Shown here piece by piece: positions 53,809 through 62,969 of a DNA stretch of 64,000 nt. Source of the stretch: JACDAE01 sp963717195 (GTDB lineage Bacteria > Chloroflexota > Ktedonobacteria > Ktedonobacterales > Ktedonobacteraceae); NCBI GenBank assembly GCA_963717195.1, contig CAVQVR010000001.1, positions 458,069-522,068 of the forward strand. The letters run 5' to 3'. The translations under genes and the position numbers were made by a program. Every line of letters begins with the position of its first letter. Position 1 is the stretch's first letter. The notes beneath the pieces were generated by a model. It searched no databases. It was not told the DNA's origin and saw only the letters and a list, made by a program, of their open reading frames with translations.

Positions 53809-54570
53809 GTGAATATACCCAATCCTAAAAGCTCACAGATGCTTACTGCTCCAACTACCGCCGTCGCTGAGAAGCGGGACAACGCTCGTATCAGGCAGAG
53901 TATTGGGGCTCTCGTGTGGAGTATTGGCTTCATTATACTAATAGTATTCAGTGTGATCGTTCATTCCCATCCAGGACCCTGGCCCTTTGACCTGGAAACC
54001 ACCCTGTATGTACAGGGCCTCCATCTCTGGTTATGGGTTAAAGCCTGTCTGACATTTATCAACGTCTTTAATAATGGCATTCCTGCGGCTGTAGAACTAG
54101 CGCTCTGGTTCCTTATCTTATTGCTTTTGCGTCAATTTCGCTATGCTCTCTTTATCGGCCTTGGATCGGCTGCTTTTGACGCTTTGAATGGGCTCCTTGG
54201 CACCATTGTTGCGCGACCACGTCCAAGCCCGCACCTGATACAGGTTTCTATGGCTGAACCCACATACAGCTTTCCTTCTGGTCACGTGGAACATTGCATT
54301 GTCTACTATGGGATTTTGTTGTATATAAGCTTCACGCCTTCGCTGCGCCAGTGGCGTTATCATTGGCTCCTGCTCCCTTTCCAGATTTTTGCCATCCTGA
54401 CCATTCTCTGTGTTGGATTTGCGCGGATAGAGGCCGGTTCACATTGGATCACTGACGTCCTGGCAGGCTACCTTTCCGGTGTCCTGCTGTTGACCATTCT
54501 TCTTATTCTCTATCGCTGGGCAAGCGCCAGATTTGCACACCATGGTACGAAAAAACACAATCTGGCGTGA
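53809..54570 (+). CDS. PAP2-superfamily membrane phosphatase
   Basis: 253 residues from a GTG with GGAGG upstream. Six membrane helices. The three phosphatase motifs are present: RPRPSPH, FPSGHVEH and ARIEAGSHWITDVLAGY, the last with the catalytic His and Asp. It should remove phosphate from a lipid such as phosphatidate or undecaprenyl diphosphate on the outer face. No neighbour hints at the substrate. Confidence 0.92.
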   Translation: MNIPNPKSSQMLTAPTTAVAEKRDNARIRQSIGALVWSIGFIILIVFSVIVHSHPGPWPFDLETTLYVQGLHLWLWVKACLTFINVFNNGIPAAVELALWFLILLLLRQFRYALFIGLGSAAFDALNGLLGTIVARPRPSPHLIQVSMAEPTYSFPSGHVEHCIVYYGILLYISFTPSLRQWRYHWLLLPFQIFAILTILCVGFARIEAGSHWITDVLAGYLSGVLLLTILLILYRWASARFAHHGTKKHNLA

Positions 54571-54766
54571 CTGGGCCAATGACGTGCAGGAGAAAGGACG
54601 TGGCTACGGTCATTTACACTGATTGTTACACTCTCATTTCTAGCTCAAAACCACATTCGTAGTTTCATACATATAAAGAGGAAATTCCAGGATATGCATC
54701 GGTTGTATTCCTTCCGTTCTTAACCCGGCATCATCCTGGTATACTAAAGGATAAAAGGATAGGAAC

Positions 54767-55822
54767 ATGTTCACATCATTCCCTCTCCTCGTCTTACTCC
54801 CTATTTTTGTCGTAGGAGCGGCAGTTACCTGGCTTGCCGGTACCCAACTCTCCAACACGACCGATATTATTAGCTCGCGCTTTGGCCTGGGCGAAGCATT
54901 AGGTGGGATCATTATCCTTGCGATTGCCACGAATCTCTCCAATATTGTTGTTGTCGTCAGTGCGTCGCTGACGCACCATATTGGTATTGCCATCGGAAAT
55001 ATCCTGGGGGGTATTGCGATTCAGACGGTCGTGCTTGCCATTCTGGATGGCTTTGGTTTACGTCGTAAGGGAGCGCTGACATACGAGGCTGCCTCCCTCC
55101 AACTCGTTCTTGAAGGGGTGCTGGTAATTAGTGTACTAGTTATCTCCATTATGGGGACACAGCTTCCCCGATCAATCATAATCGCACGTCTAGCTCCTGG
55201 TGATCTGTTGATAGCCGCACTGTGGCTCATTGGTCTGTGGTTGATTAATAAGGCACGCAAGGATCTCCCGTGGCAAGAAAAAGGGCATGCTCCCGATACC
55301 TTTCACCCGACACAGGGCAGTGAGCAGAAGAAGAGGGAAAAGTGGAGTACCGCACGCATTTTGATTGTCTTTGCTCTCGCCACACTTGTCACGCTTTTCG
55401 CGGGAGTTGTCCTTGAGGAAAGTGGCAACGCGATCGCCACTCATATTGGCTTGAGCGGTGTCCTCTTCGGTTCCACAGTTTTGGCAGCAGCCACAGCACT
55501 TCCAGAGGTTTCAACGGGACTGGCTGCGGTCAAAATTGGCGACTATAACCTGGCTGTCAGTGATATCTTTGGTGGTAACGCCTTTCTACCCGTCCTCTTT
55601 TTGCTCATCACGCTGCTTTCAGGACAATCCGCGCTGCCACAGGCCAAAAACACCGACATCTACCTTGCTAGCCTTGGAGCGCTCCTGACAGCCGTCTATA
55701 TCTACGGCTTAATCTTCCGCCCCAAACGCCAGTTCTTTAACCTTGGCATCGACTCGATTGTAGTCCTTGTCTTGTATATTGTTGGCATCGTCGGATTGTT
55801 CACCATTGCCGGAGGAAAATAG
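54767..55822 (+). CDS. Cation/Ca2+ antiporter (CaCA family)
   Basis: 351 residues with about 10 membrane helices in two similar halves joined by a hydrophilic loop (KARKDLPWQEKGHAPDTFHP). The alpha-repeats are IIILAIATNLSNIVVVVSA in the first half and LFGSTVLAAATALPEVSTG in the second; both carry the acidic or Asn/Ser ligand pattern of Na+/Ca2+ and Ca2+/H+ exchangers. The ATG has AGGA about 8 nt upstream. Confidence 0.88.
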   Translation: MFTSFPLLVLLPIFVVGAAVTWLAGTQLSNTTDIISSRFGLGEALGGIIILAIATNLSNIVVVVSASLTHHIGIAIGNILGGIAIQTVVLAILDGFGLRRKGALTYEAASLQLVLEGVLVISVLVISIMGTQLPRSIIIARLAPGDLLIAALWLIGLWLINKARKDLPWQEKGHAPDTFHPTQGSEQKKREKWSTARILIVFALATLVTLFAGVVLEESGNAIATHIGLSGVLFGSTVLAAATALPEVSTGLAAVKIGDYNLAVSDIFGGNAFLPVLFLLITLLSGQSALPQAKNTDIYLASLGALLTAVYIYGLIFRPKRQFFNLGIDSIVVLVLYIVGIVGLFTIAGGK

Positions 55823-56067
55823 CCGAAAACTTACTCTTTTCTTCAGCAGGCCGTGGACATTCCACACCTATGCTTATGGCCAGTGTACCTTGGGTTTCAT
55901 TATGACGCTCAAAGAATGAAGAAACATCAATGAGGAGGGAAACCTATGAAGGTGCTTACTTTTTAGGACATAGGAGGAACATTACCACTTCTTCGCAACT
56001 TCCGATTATCATCCATAGACACCTCCATGGGCTCGCATCCCATATCACGACCAGTTCTTTTTGACAA

Positions 56068-56110
56068 AACATCTCAAGCTGCTTGCATTCAGGCTTGAGA
56101 TGTTTTTTTA
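56068..56110. terminator. Bidirectional rho-independent terminator
   Basis: AACATCTCAAGC (56068-56079) pairs with GCTTGAGATGTT (56093-56104), followed by TTTTT on the plus strand and TTTTG on the minus strand. It ends the rhamnosidase transcript and anything reading rightward from the antiporter. Confidence 0.88.
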
Positions 56111-56120
56111 ATCCTTCACC

Positions 56121-59100
56121 CTAAACACCTTCACCTACAATCAACCCCACACGATAACGAGCAAACCCACCATGAGGGAATATCACCCGCCACTGACCTT
56201 GCTGCTGCACAATCTCACCCTGCACACCACCTATGTACTCCAGCTGTCCCGTTATTTCTTCTATAAGCAGTTCCGCAACCACATTAGTAGGGATATCCAA
56301 TGCGATTTCAAGGGTTTCACCTTGCCGCGACCAACTTATATATATATCACCATGAAGCGTGGGAACAATTCCCTTTGCCCAATTCAGGTCGCCTATATAA
56401 GGCGCAATGCGCACACGTGAGTAGCCTGGGGCGGCAAGTTGTACGCCGAGCACTTGTGTTGAAAGGAAATAGGCAGGGGCAGCAGACCAGCCGTGACATA
56501 AGCTGCGGCTCCAATGAGTCGCATGGAGATTAGGGAAGGTCTCCCAGAAGGTTGTAGCTCCTTGCGCAAGCATGCGGCCCCATTGTTCACAGATCAAGGT
56601 GATCACGGTTGCAACTTCGTGCCGTTTCAATAGTGCCTCTAAGGTAAAAAAGAGAAACCAGGGACTCCCGACAGGGACGATTTCATCTGGTGGAAAGTTT
56701 ACAGCCTGATCAGGGGAGCTACCAATGAATTTACCATACTTTGCCGCTTCGACAAGTGGGAGAATACGCTCAACACGCTCTTCGGAGGCGCAATTGCAGA
56801 GTAGGACTAGCGTATTGGTATGCTCGCTTATGCGCATGCGGGCGAGAAACTGCTCGCGCTCGTCGAGATGCAGGCCGTATTCAACTGCGAGAGCCTGGTG
56901 ATAGATGTACGCCTGCTCGTCACGAACGGTATCAACGTAAGCGCCACGCTCTTCAGACCAGCAATAGGTATTGATTGCAGTAGAGATGCGAGCGGCAGCT
57001 TCACGATAATGCAATACTTCATGTTGAAGTGAGGCCACATCTAGCGACGTGGTTGAAGCGCTGCCAGTAGCAACAAGCGCCTCGGCCATAAGAGCGGCTC
57101 GACGCAGACTTTCAACCAGGAGAGCATTCGATGAAGTGACTTCGCCATCACGGGTAAGATCCATGGCGGACCAATCGACCAGGTTCCACACATCGGGGAC
57201 ATTCAGCAATCCGCGCGGTGATAGGAAGCGCAAGCAGCGCTCTAAGCATTCGCGCACAGCGGGATAGAGTTCTGCCAGGGCCACTCGATCAGCAGTAATA
57301 AGATAATGCTCCCAGACATTCCAGATCCATAGAAAGGTCCACATGGGGATCTCGCTGAACCAGCCACTTCCTACATGGTCGGTCGTCAGGTGAGCACGTT
57401 TCTGAAGCTGTGGAGGCTTGATGCTATCCAGGTTGTGCGAAAGCGATTGAGCGACGAGACGCAAGCAGCGATCAGTGAGTTCATTTGCACCAAAGGCTAC
57501 AGCATTTACCAACGCCGAATTACGCGCATCCCCAACCCAAAAAACCTGCTCGTAAGCGGGGCAATCTACATAGGTATCTTCCATACATAAACGTACAGTG
57601 TAAGCCGCTACTTCCCAGATATTCGTGAGCAATGCATCACTGCAAGAAAAGCTACCACGCTGCTCCACAGGATAGGTATTCAGGAGGCAACGAACATTGT
57701 AGAGCTTTATAGGGGCATCCGTATTGGCAGGAAATCTGAAGGTCAGCGAGGCATAGCGGAAGCCGCGTCGTTGGTGTGAACGAAATATCTGATAACCAGC
57801 ACGACAAACGTAGCGAAAACTATTGCGCAGGCCATCAGTCCAGAAAATACCGCTCTCATCAATCCCTTCGAAGAAGTTTGCATCAACAATGGTACCCTCT
57901 GGAGCATCCAGTTCCAGGACAGGGAAGCCACATACTTCACGGCCAAAATCGACAATGAGATGTACATCGCCCTCCTGTTGGGGATAGAGCAGTGTATAGT
58001 CTGTATTCTGATGCAAGAAATTTGCGGACTGCTCGGCAAGCGGAGTAAGCGGACGGGTGAGATGTGTGCGTGGTTGCGGATGGGCAATGCCTGGATCACA
58101 GAAGCCGTTTTCAGGCAAAAGATAGTGCTGTGACCTGGTTTGTAGAAAGACATCTTCTAGATTTTCCGAGGCAGGGATGATCTGAGCGCGTACAATGGGA
58201 AGTTGTGTAATATCAGAAGCGGAGGTAATACGCTGATATGTATCATCGCGTTCATCAAATGGACCCAGATAAGCCCACACTGCATCAGTCTCACTGACGA
58301 CATCGGGCACAATACGCGTCGCATCAAAGGTCAGTTCCTGTGGAGTCTGAAGATAGACGGCGGGCCAATCGGTGCCCTTGATCACAAACAAGTTGCGTCC
58401 CTCCTGCAATTCTAATGCTTCAGCGACAGGACGGCCATTACAGGTCATGCTGGTCCACTGATAGTCGTGGTTATTGGTACTCGTCAAGATGACGCGACAT
58501 GCATGAGGAACAAGTATTTCCGTTGCGAAGGCGCAGCCACGTGTACCATGTGTCTCAGCGTGCAAGCCTGTTGCAGGGTTCTTTACACGGTGGCGCACGT
58601 CAAAGCTCCAACGATAGCCAGGGGATAAGCGGGCAATCTCTAGCGCCAACACTTTTATGGGGGTAACGACATCACGCGTCAAGAAAGGAATGGTACGCGG
58701 AACAAGCTCTTGCCAGGGGGATATACCAACGGACCCTATGCTCACTGCCTGTTGCCAGGAAGAGGTGGAATACCCAGGCGCAGTCCAGCCATCCTCTGCT
58801 GAACGAGCATCGTACTGCTCTTCAAAAGGTAATTGGATAGAGATACGAGGAGTATTGCGCACAAAAGCCGGGTCAGGAGAGATCAACCAGCTTTCATCGC
58901 TGCCTATCCGCTCCACCTGCCCATCAGAGAGCTCCAGTACAAGCTCGCAGAGGAAGCCAGCACGAGCACGAATGGATTGAAATGTATAATCACCCCAATG
59001 GACAACCCGTGCCGCAAGTACATTCTCCTCGCCACTGCGCAGCCAGGATGTCACGTCGTAATCATCATAACTATATGACCAGGGAAATGAACGGATAGGA

Positions 59101-59279
59101 CCGTTGCCCAGATCATGAGCATTGATATACAATTCATAGCGACTATCAGCAGTAATCAGCAGAGAGGCGCGTTTGATCTGTGTGGGACAGTGAAAAGCAC
59201 GGCGGAGACGCAACCAGAAGTTACGAGGAGAAGCCTCAGCGTTGTTCCAGATCCAGTGAGCATGGGCAGAGAAGTTCAT
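56121..59279 (-). CDS. Alpha-L-rhamnosidase, GH78
   Basis: 1052 residues from ATG 59279 (AAAGGAG about 11 nt upstream). N-terminal beta-sandwich domains begin HWIWNNAEASPRNFWLRLRRAF. The catalytic (alpha/alpha)6 barrel has the general-acid region VDCPAYEQVFWVGDARNSALV and the later Glu in ATTFWETFPNLHATHWSRSLCHGWSAAPAYF, both GH78 signatures. It removes terminal L-rhamnose from glycosides or pectin. No signal peptide, so the substrate is imported first. No transporter is adjacent. Confidence 0.92.
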   Translation of the reverse strand: MNFSAHAHWIWNNAEASPRNFWLRLRRAFHCPTQIKRASLLITADSRYELYINAHDLGNGPIRSFPWSYSYDDYDVTSWLRSGEENVLAARVVHWGDYTFQSIRARAGFLCELVLELSDGQVERIGSDESWLISPDPAFVRNTPRISIQLPFEEQYDARSAEDGWTAPGYSTSSWQQAVSIGSVGISPWQELVPRTIPFLTRDVVTPIKVLALEIARLSPGYRWSFDVRHRVKNPATGLHAETHGTRGCAFATEILVPHACRVILTSTNNHDYQWTSMTCNGRPVAEALELQEGRNLFVIKGTDWPAVYLQTPQELTFDATRIVPDVVSETDAVWAYLGPFDERDDTYQRITSASDITQLPIVRAQIIPASENLEDVFLQTRSQHYLLPENGFCDPGIAHPQPRTHLTRPLTPLAEQSANFLHQNTDYTLLYPQQEGDVHLIVDFGREVCGFPVLELDAPEGTIVDANFFEGIDESGIFWTDGLRNSFRYVCRAGYQIFRSHQRRGFRYASLTFRFPANTDAPIKLYNVRCLLNTYPVEQRGSFSCSDALLTNIWEVAAYTVRLCMEDTYVDCPAYEQVFWVGDARNSALVNAVAFGANELTDRCLRLVAQSLSHNLDSIKPPQLQKRAHLTTDHVGSGWFSEIPMWTFLWIWNVWEHYLITADRVALAELYPAVRECLERCLRFLSPRGLLNVPDVWNLVDWSAMDLTRDGEVTSSNALLVESLRRAALMAEALVATGSASTTSLDVASLQHEVLHYREAAARISTAINTYCWSEERGAYVDTVRDEQAYIYHQALAVEYGLHLDEREQFLARMRISEHTNTLVLLCNCASEERVERILPLVEAAKYGKFIGSSPDQAVNFPPDEIVPVGSPWFLFFTLEALLKRHEVATVITLICEQWGRMLAQGATTFWETFPNLHATHWSRSLCHGWSAAPAYFLSTQVLGVQLAAPGYSRVRIAPYIGDLNWAKGIVPTLHGDIYISWSRQGETLEIALDIPTNVVAELLIEEITGQLEYIGGVQGEIVQQQGQWRVIFPHGGFARYRVGLIVGEGV

Positions 59280-59365
59280 CGAGAAGTTGCTCCTTTGCAA
59301 AGAGATAAATTTTTCACGATATCATTTTTGTACATCACTAGTATAAAGTCTGAGGTCCGAAGAAT

Positions 59366-59385
59366 GTGATAAATCTGGCCCCTAC
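59366..59385 (+). repeat. Interspersed repeat copy
   Basis: GTGATAAATCTGGCCCCTAC, a slightly diverged copy upstream of the cupredoxin gene. Confidence 0.7.
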
Positions 59386-59565
59386 CGCTCAAAACTATTT
59401 CCTTTCTGCTTTGGATTTGCTACAATGGGCAAGGGTAGAACCTTGCCTCTTTGTCATGTTGGCAAGATTTTGCTATAGTAAAGGTGATACCCATAAGGAT
59501 ATTCCGAAGGGACTTACCTGCTTCATAGAAACACAAAACACCAGGAGGATTCACGAAGAAGGCAT

Positions 59566-59949
59566 ATGTATAAAAAGATTTTAGCTGGAGTCATTGGTAT
59601 TGCATTGTTGAGTATCTTACTCGCGGCCTGTGATATTGTTAACGCATCTTCGCTCGCGAGCGGCCCTCAGGTACAAATGGGCGGTTCTAATTTTCTCAAA
59701 CCGTCAATTACTCTCAAGAAGGGGCAAACAATTACCCTTGTCGATACTTCGTCGTCACCTCATATTATCACCAATGGTACCTGGCAAAATGGAGTACAGA
59801 AACACATGCAAGAAGCCGGTGCGCCAACTCTCAACATAAACTTCGCTGGCTCAGATACCCATTCAACTCCACCATTTACGACTGCTGGCACTTATCTGGT
59901 CTATTGCACCATTCATCAGGGAATGAATTTAACGGTCATTGTTCAATGA
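59566..59949 (+). CDS. Cupredoxin-type lipoprotein
   Basis: 127 residues. LLSILLAACDIV is a lipobox, so the mature protein starts at Cys22 and is lipid-anchored outside the membrane. The blue-copper ligands are visible: His in SSPHIITNG, then Cys, His and Met in VYCTIHQGMNL. It resembles plastocyanin/azurin electron carriers. It is monocistronic and may pass electrons to a membrane oxidase. Confidence 0.92.
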   Translation: MYKKILAGVIGIALLSILLAACDIVNASSLASGPQVQMGGSNFLKPSITLKKGQTITLVDTSSSPHIITNGTWQNGVQKHMQEAGAPTLNINFAGSDTHSTPPFTTAGTYLVYCTIHQGMNLTVIVQ

Positions 59950-59959
59950 ACTGGTCATT

Positions 59960-60007
59960 AATAAGCAAGAAGCGCGTACCTGTTACAGTACGCGCTTCTT
60001 GCTTATT
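59960..60007. terminator. 20-bp perfect hairpin after the cupredoxin gene
   Basis: AATAAGCAAGAAGCGCGTAC (59960-59979) is the exact complement of 59988-60007, with an 8-nt loop. Position suggests a transcription stop or an RNA-stabilising end, but there is no T run. Confidence 0.65.
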
Positions 60008-60119
60008 GAACAAGTGATCTGGTTGCTATCACCAACTTTTACACTCAATACATTTCAGCCAATGTTAAATGGGCTCTTATTGGCCGCGAGAAGCAGTATT
60101 CTATTAATCCCTAAAAATA

Positions 60120-60168
60120 TATACAAGCTTAACAACAATACCCGTCTTGTCATTGTTAAGCTTGTATA
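60120..60168. repeat. 16-bp inverted repeat near the small secreted protein gene
   Basis: TATACAAGCTTAACAA (60120-60135) and TTGTTAAGCTTGTATA (60153-60168) are perfect complements. It lies just past the end of the minus-strand gene at 60190 and could end its transcript. Confidence 0.65.
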
Positions 60169-60189
60169 CCCGTTAATACTTAAAGACAA

Positions 60190-60591
60190 TCAACATATGT
60201 TCCATGGTCTGCATATCGTTACTATCTTCCACATATCATTAGCGTGAAAATTAGTAAACGGAGTCGTGAAGTTGTACGAGTTTACTCCTCCATAGTAATT
60301 ATAATAGTAAACTGTGACTGAACTGTTGCCAGTCCATATGGTGGGAACATCGTATATGCTCTGACTAGCTAATATTCCTGTACCGTTATAACAGAGAACA
60401 GTGCCTCCATGGTTGGCATAGAGCTTTAAGCTATTCCTGCTGCAGCCCCCTGGTGCTAGATAGAGCGGAGCAGTTTGCTTTATTGGAGAAGATGTACGCG
60501 TACTCGAAGCAAATGCTGGATGGAAAGAACTAAACAAAGCAGCCATAATCATGGCGCAAGCAAAAGCAACAAATAGGTTTCTTGCTCTCAC
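60190..60591 (-). CDS. Small secreted protein, possibly beta/gamma-crystallin-like
   Basis: 133 residues with a signal peptide cleaved near AFASS. The mature 100 residues are rich in Tyr, Asn and Gly with four Cys, and GGTVLCYNGTGILA plus VPTIWTGNSSVTVYYYN resemble the repeated pattern of bacterial beta/gamma-crystallin or killer-toxin-like small proteins. That is a guess from pattern; no active site is seen. Confidence 0.7.
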   Translation of the reverse strand: MRARNLFVAFACAMIMAALFSSFHPAFASSTRTSSPIKQTAPLYLAPGGCSRNSLKLYANHGGTVLCYNGTGILASQSIYDVPTIWTGNSSVTVYYYNYYGGVNSYNFTTPFTNFHANDMWKIVTICRPWNIC

Positions 60592-61063
60592 AATTTCCTC
60601 TTTCTTAAAGGTGTAAGCAAATAAAATGCTTCTGATGCCGCAATTTTATTTACTCTTACGCAAATTCTTACTCACGACACATCTATCGCAAGTCAGATAG
60701 GAAGCGCATCTTCAATATTTTTGATCAACATATATATATTGAAATGTTTTTCTCTATCTTTTTTATGTTAACATAAGAAATGCACAAAATAGCTGTGCAT
60801 TTCTTAGCAAAATCACTTCTTTTGAAAAAGAGCGTAATTTACGTCGAACGCCTGATCAATCCGCACGTGGCAACACGTTATGAGAGGTGAGCGGTCAACT
60901 TCCTGGCAATGATGACCCTTGTCTCTATCAGGCTCTGGCTATGTTGCAAACACTGGCTAGTACTTCATGGCCTCTCTAGTAGCAACTTTATGGCAATAGC
61001 CGTTTGTTATAGTGGACCAAGCAACTATATGCTAGCAAATATTTAGAGGATAATAGTGGATCA
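60592..61063. other. Intergenic, 472 bp, divergent
   Basis: AT-rich from 60600 to 60800, then more balanced. It must hold the promoters of both flanking genes. I see no gene, repeat-family copy or notable hairpin. Confidence 0.55.
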
Positions 61064-61780
61064 ATGCAATCACATATATGGAAAAAATGGAAAACGGGTT
61101 CTACATTCACCCTCTTTGTCAAATGTGGGGCTGTCCTTTTACTCATCCTGTTAAGTGTGCTTGTCGTAGCCTGCGGAGGTGGAACGGCGACAAATGCTGC
61201 GAATTTAGGTGATCCGGAAGCCACGATGACGATCCAGATAGGAGGAAACCAGGGCTCACCGACACCTGCCTTGCCGGGTGAGTGGTGTGGTGCCTGGGTG
61301 ACCAATCCAACTCCGTCCTATAAAGCAAAAACGATTGCCGTGTATGCCAAATTCACGAAAAACGTTGATGGAAATCCTGCTGGCATAGGAAGCGCGACAG
61401 CAACCGCTCAAGTTATGTGGACTCCTACTGATATTGACACTTATACTGCCGTCACGACCAGTGATGGACTGGCTGTCTTTCCTATTTCAGTGGCCAATAA
61501 AAGTTATGCAATCAACACGATCACACTCGTCACCATTACTTTCCATAAGGATGGTGTGCCGGATTGTACGGTTGATCAGGATCGTGCAGCATTCTTCACG
61601 CTCATTAATGCTTCGCCGACAGCTTCTACTAAGAAAACGCCGACGCCTAAACAAAATAGTACACCAACAAGCACTCCATCGCCCCAGGCAGGAGTAACGC
61701 CAACGGTTACAACTACAACTACACCAACAACTCTACCGCCAGGAGTGACACCAACGGTTACGATACAACCTGGCCATTAG
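61064..61780 (+). CDS. Secreted lipoprotein with Thr/Pro-rich tail
   Basis: 238 residues. A basic start, a hydrophobic helix and a lipobox LSVLVVACGGG predict a lipoprotein. The core (about 60-180) is beta-rich, perhaps Ig-like, with TAQVMWTPTDIDTYTAVTTSDGLAVFPI. The last 55 residues are Thr/Pro/Ser repeats (TPTPKQNSTPTSTPSP, GVTPTVT twice) typical of surface-exposed stalks. Function unknown. Confidence 0.8.
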   Translation: MQSHIWKKWKTGSTFTLFVKCGAVLLLILLSVLVVACGGGTATNAANLGDPEATMTIQIGGNQGSPTPALPGEWCGAWVTNPTPSYKAKTIAVYAKFTKNVDGNPAGIGSATATAQVMWTPTDIDTYTAVTTSDGLAVFPISVANKSYAINTITLVTITFHKDGVPDCTVDQDRAAFFTLINASPTASTKKTPTPKQNSTPTSTPSPQAGVTPTVTTTTTPTTLPPGVTPTVTIQPGH

Positions 61781-61789
61781 AAGGAAGAA

Positions 61790-61840
61790 GTGTTTTTGTG
61801 GCCAGGTTGGCCCGGCGGGCCAACCTGGCCACAAAAACAC
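61790..61840. terminator. 24-bp perfect hairpin after the lipoprotein gene
   Basis: 61790-61813 and 61817-61840 are exact complements with a 3-nt loop; the core reads GGCCAGGTTGGCCC. T and A runs are inside the stem rather than after it, so it is unlike a textbook terminator. Confidence 0.7.
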
Positions 61841-62385
61841 GTTTAAGAAGTGGAAACGCCTGTTTGAAAAATTCGGAATGACTCATGCTACAGTATTTTT
61901 ATAGATGTGCTTTTTTCTGCAAAAAAACTCAGGTCAAGATAGAGACCCAAACCTTCCATATTTCCAGCTCCAACATTTGACAAGGTAACTATTTGTATGC
62001 TACGCTTTTTTAGTCAACATGTATTATTAAAATTAGCCCCTCCTGGCGTGATACACGCTATCAGGTGTCCGGATCAACTGCATCAACACATTTCGCGTAG
62101 CTACAGAAGCTGGATGTAACGAAACGAGGTACTGGCATCTGTCATTTTTCATCTTACTATGAAAATATTGATATATACAGTGCATCTTACGTGTTCATTT
62201 CTCCTTCTCCTATTTAGAAAGGAGTTTTCTACTTCAATCTTACTATAATAGAAGAGACAGGGATGTTTCCAAAAAACTATTCGTACCCAACAGTTTTAGT
62301 AGCGTCGTTGTAGAGTTTTGAAGTTTCTGCATATTCTTGCCAACTGGCGAGATGCAGATGATTAGCGAGATGGAGGAAACCATCA
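61841..62385. other. Intergenic, about 545 bp
   Basis: Contains a possible -10 TATAAT at 62244-62249 ahead of the molybdenum hydroxylase genes, without a clear -35. Otherwise I see no gene or strong structure. Confidence 0.55.
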
Positions 62386-62892
62386 ATGACGATGAAACGT
62401 GCAATTACCGTAACCGTGAATGGAGAGCGGCACCATTCAGAGGTTGAACCACGCATGCTGCTTGTGCACTATTTACGAGAAGCGTTGGATTTAACGGGCA
62501 CTCATGTTGGCTGCAATACCTCACAGTGTGGCGCATGTGTAGTGCATCTCAACGGAGAAGCGGTCAAATCCTGCACCGTTCTGGCCGTTCAGGCTGATGG
62601 CAGTGAGATCACAACCATCGAGGGAATAGGGACGGAAGAAAGCCTGCATCCTCTGCAGGAAGGTTTCTGGGAAAAACACGGCCTGCAATGTGGTTTCTGC
62701 ACGCCGGGCATGATTATGGCTTCGTATCAGTTGCTGAAAAACAATCCTGACCCAACCGAAGCTGAAATCCGCAAAGGTCTTGAGGGTAACATCTGTCGCT
62801 GCACCGGCTATCAGAATATCGTAAAAGCCGTCCAGTATGCCGCAGAACGGATGCGAGAGAGCGCAACCGAGCCTGTAGGTGCAGGCGAATAA
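62386..62892 (+). CDS. [2Fe-2S] small subunit of a molybdenum hydroxylase (CoxS-like)
   Basis: 168 residues with two [2Fe-2S] domains. The N-terminal plant-ferredoxin-type cluster uses GCNTSQCGACVVHLNG plus Cys in KSCTV; the C-terminal helical domain has CGFCTPGMIM and NICRCTGYQ. This is the small subunit of the xanthine dehydrogenase / CO dehydrogenase family. It passes electrons from the Mo site toward a FAD subunit. The large subunit gene begins 77 bp downstream; the medium (FAD) subunit is not in view. Confidence 0.95.
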   Translation: MTMKRAITVTVNGERHHSEVEPRMLLVHYLREALDLTGTHVGCNTSQCGACVVHLNGEAVKSCTVLAVQADGSEITTIEGIGTEESLHPLQEGFWEKHGLQCGFCTPGMIMASYQLLKNNPDPTEAEIRKGLEGNICRCTGYQNIVKAVQYAAERMRESATEPVGAGE

Positions 62893-62969
62893 GTAAAAAT
62901 ACCGCCCACAAAAACGCATACTTTAACGTTCCACTGTTTCTCAACGTATGAGAAAGGACAGGTATACTC

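Noticed and set aside
53598..53828. Plus-strand frame of 76 codons before the PAP2 gene
   Set aside because: No ribosome site, odd composition, and overlap with the PAP2 start; nothing recognisable.
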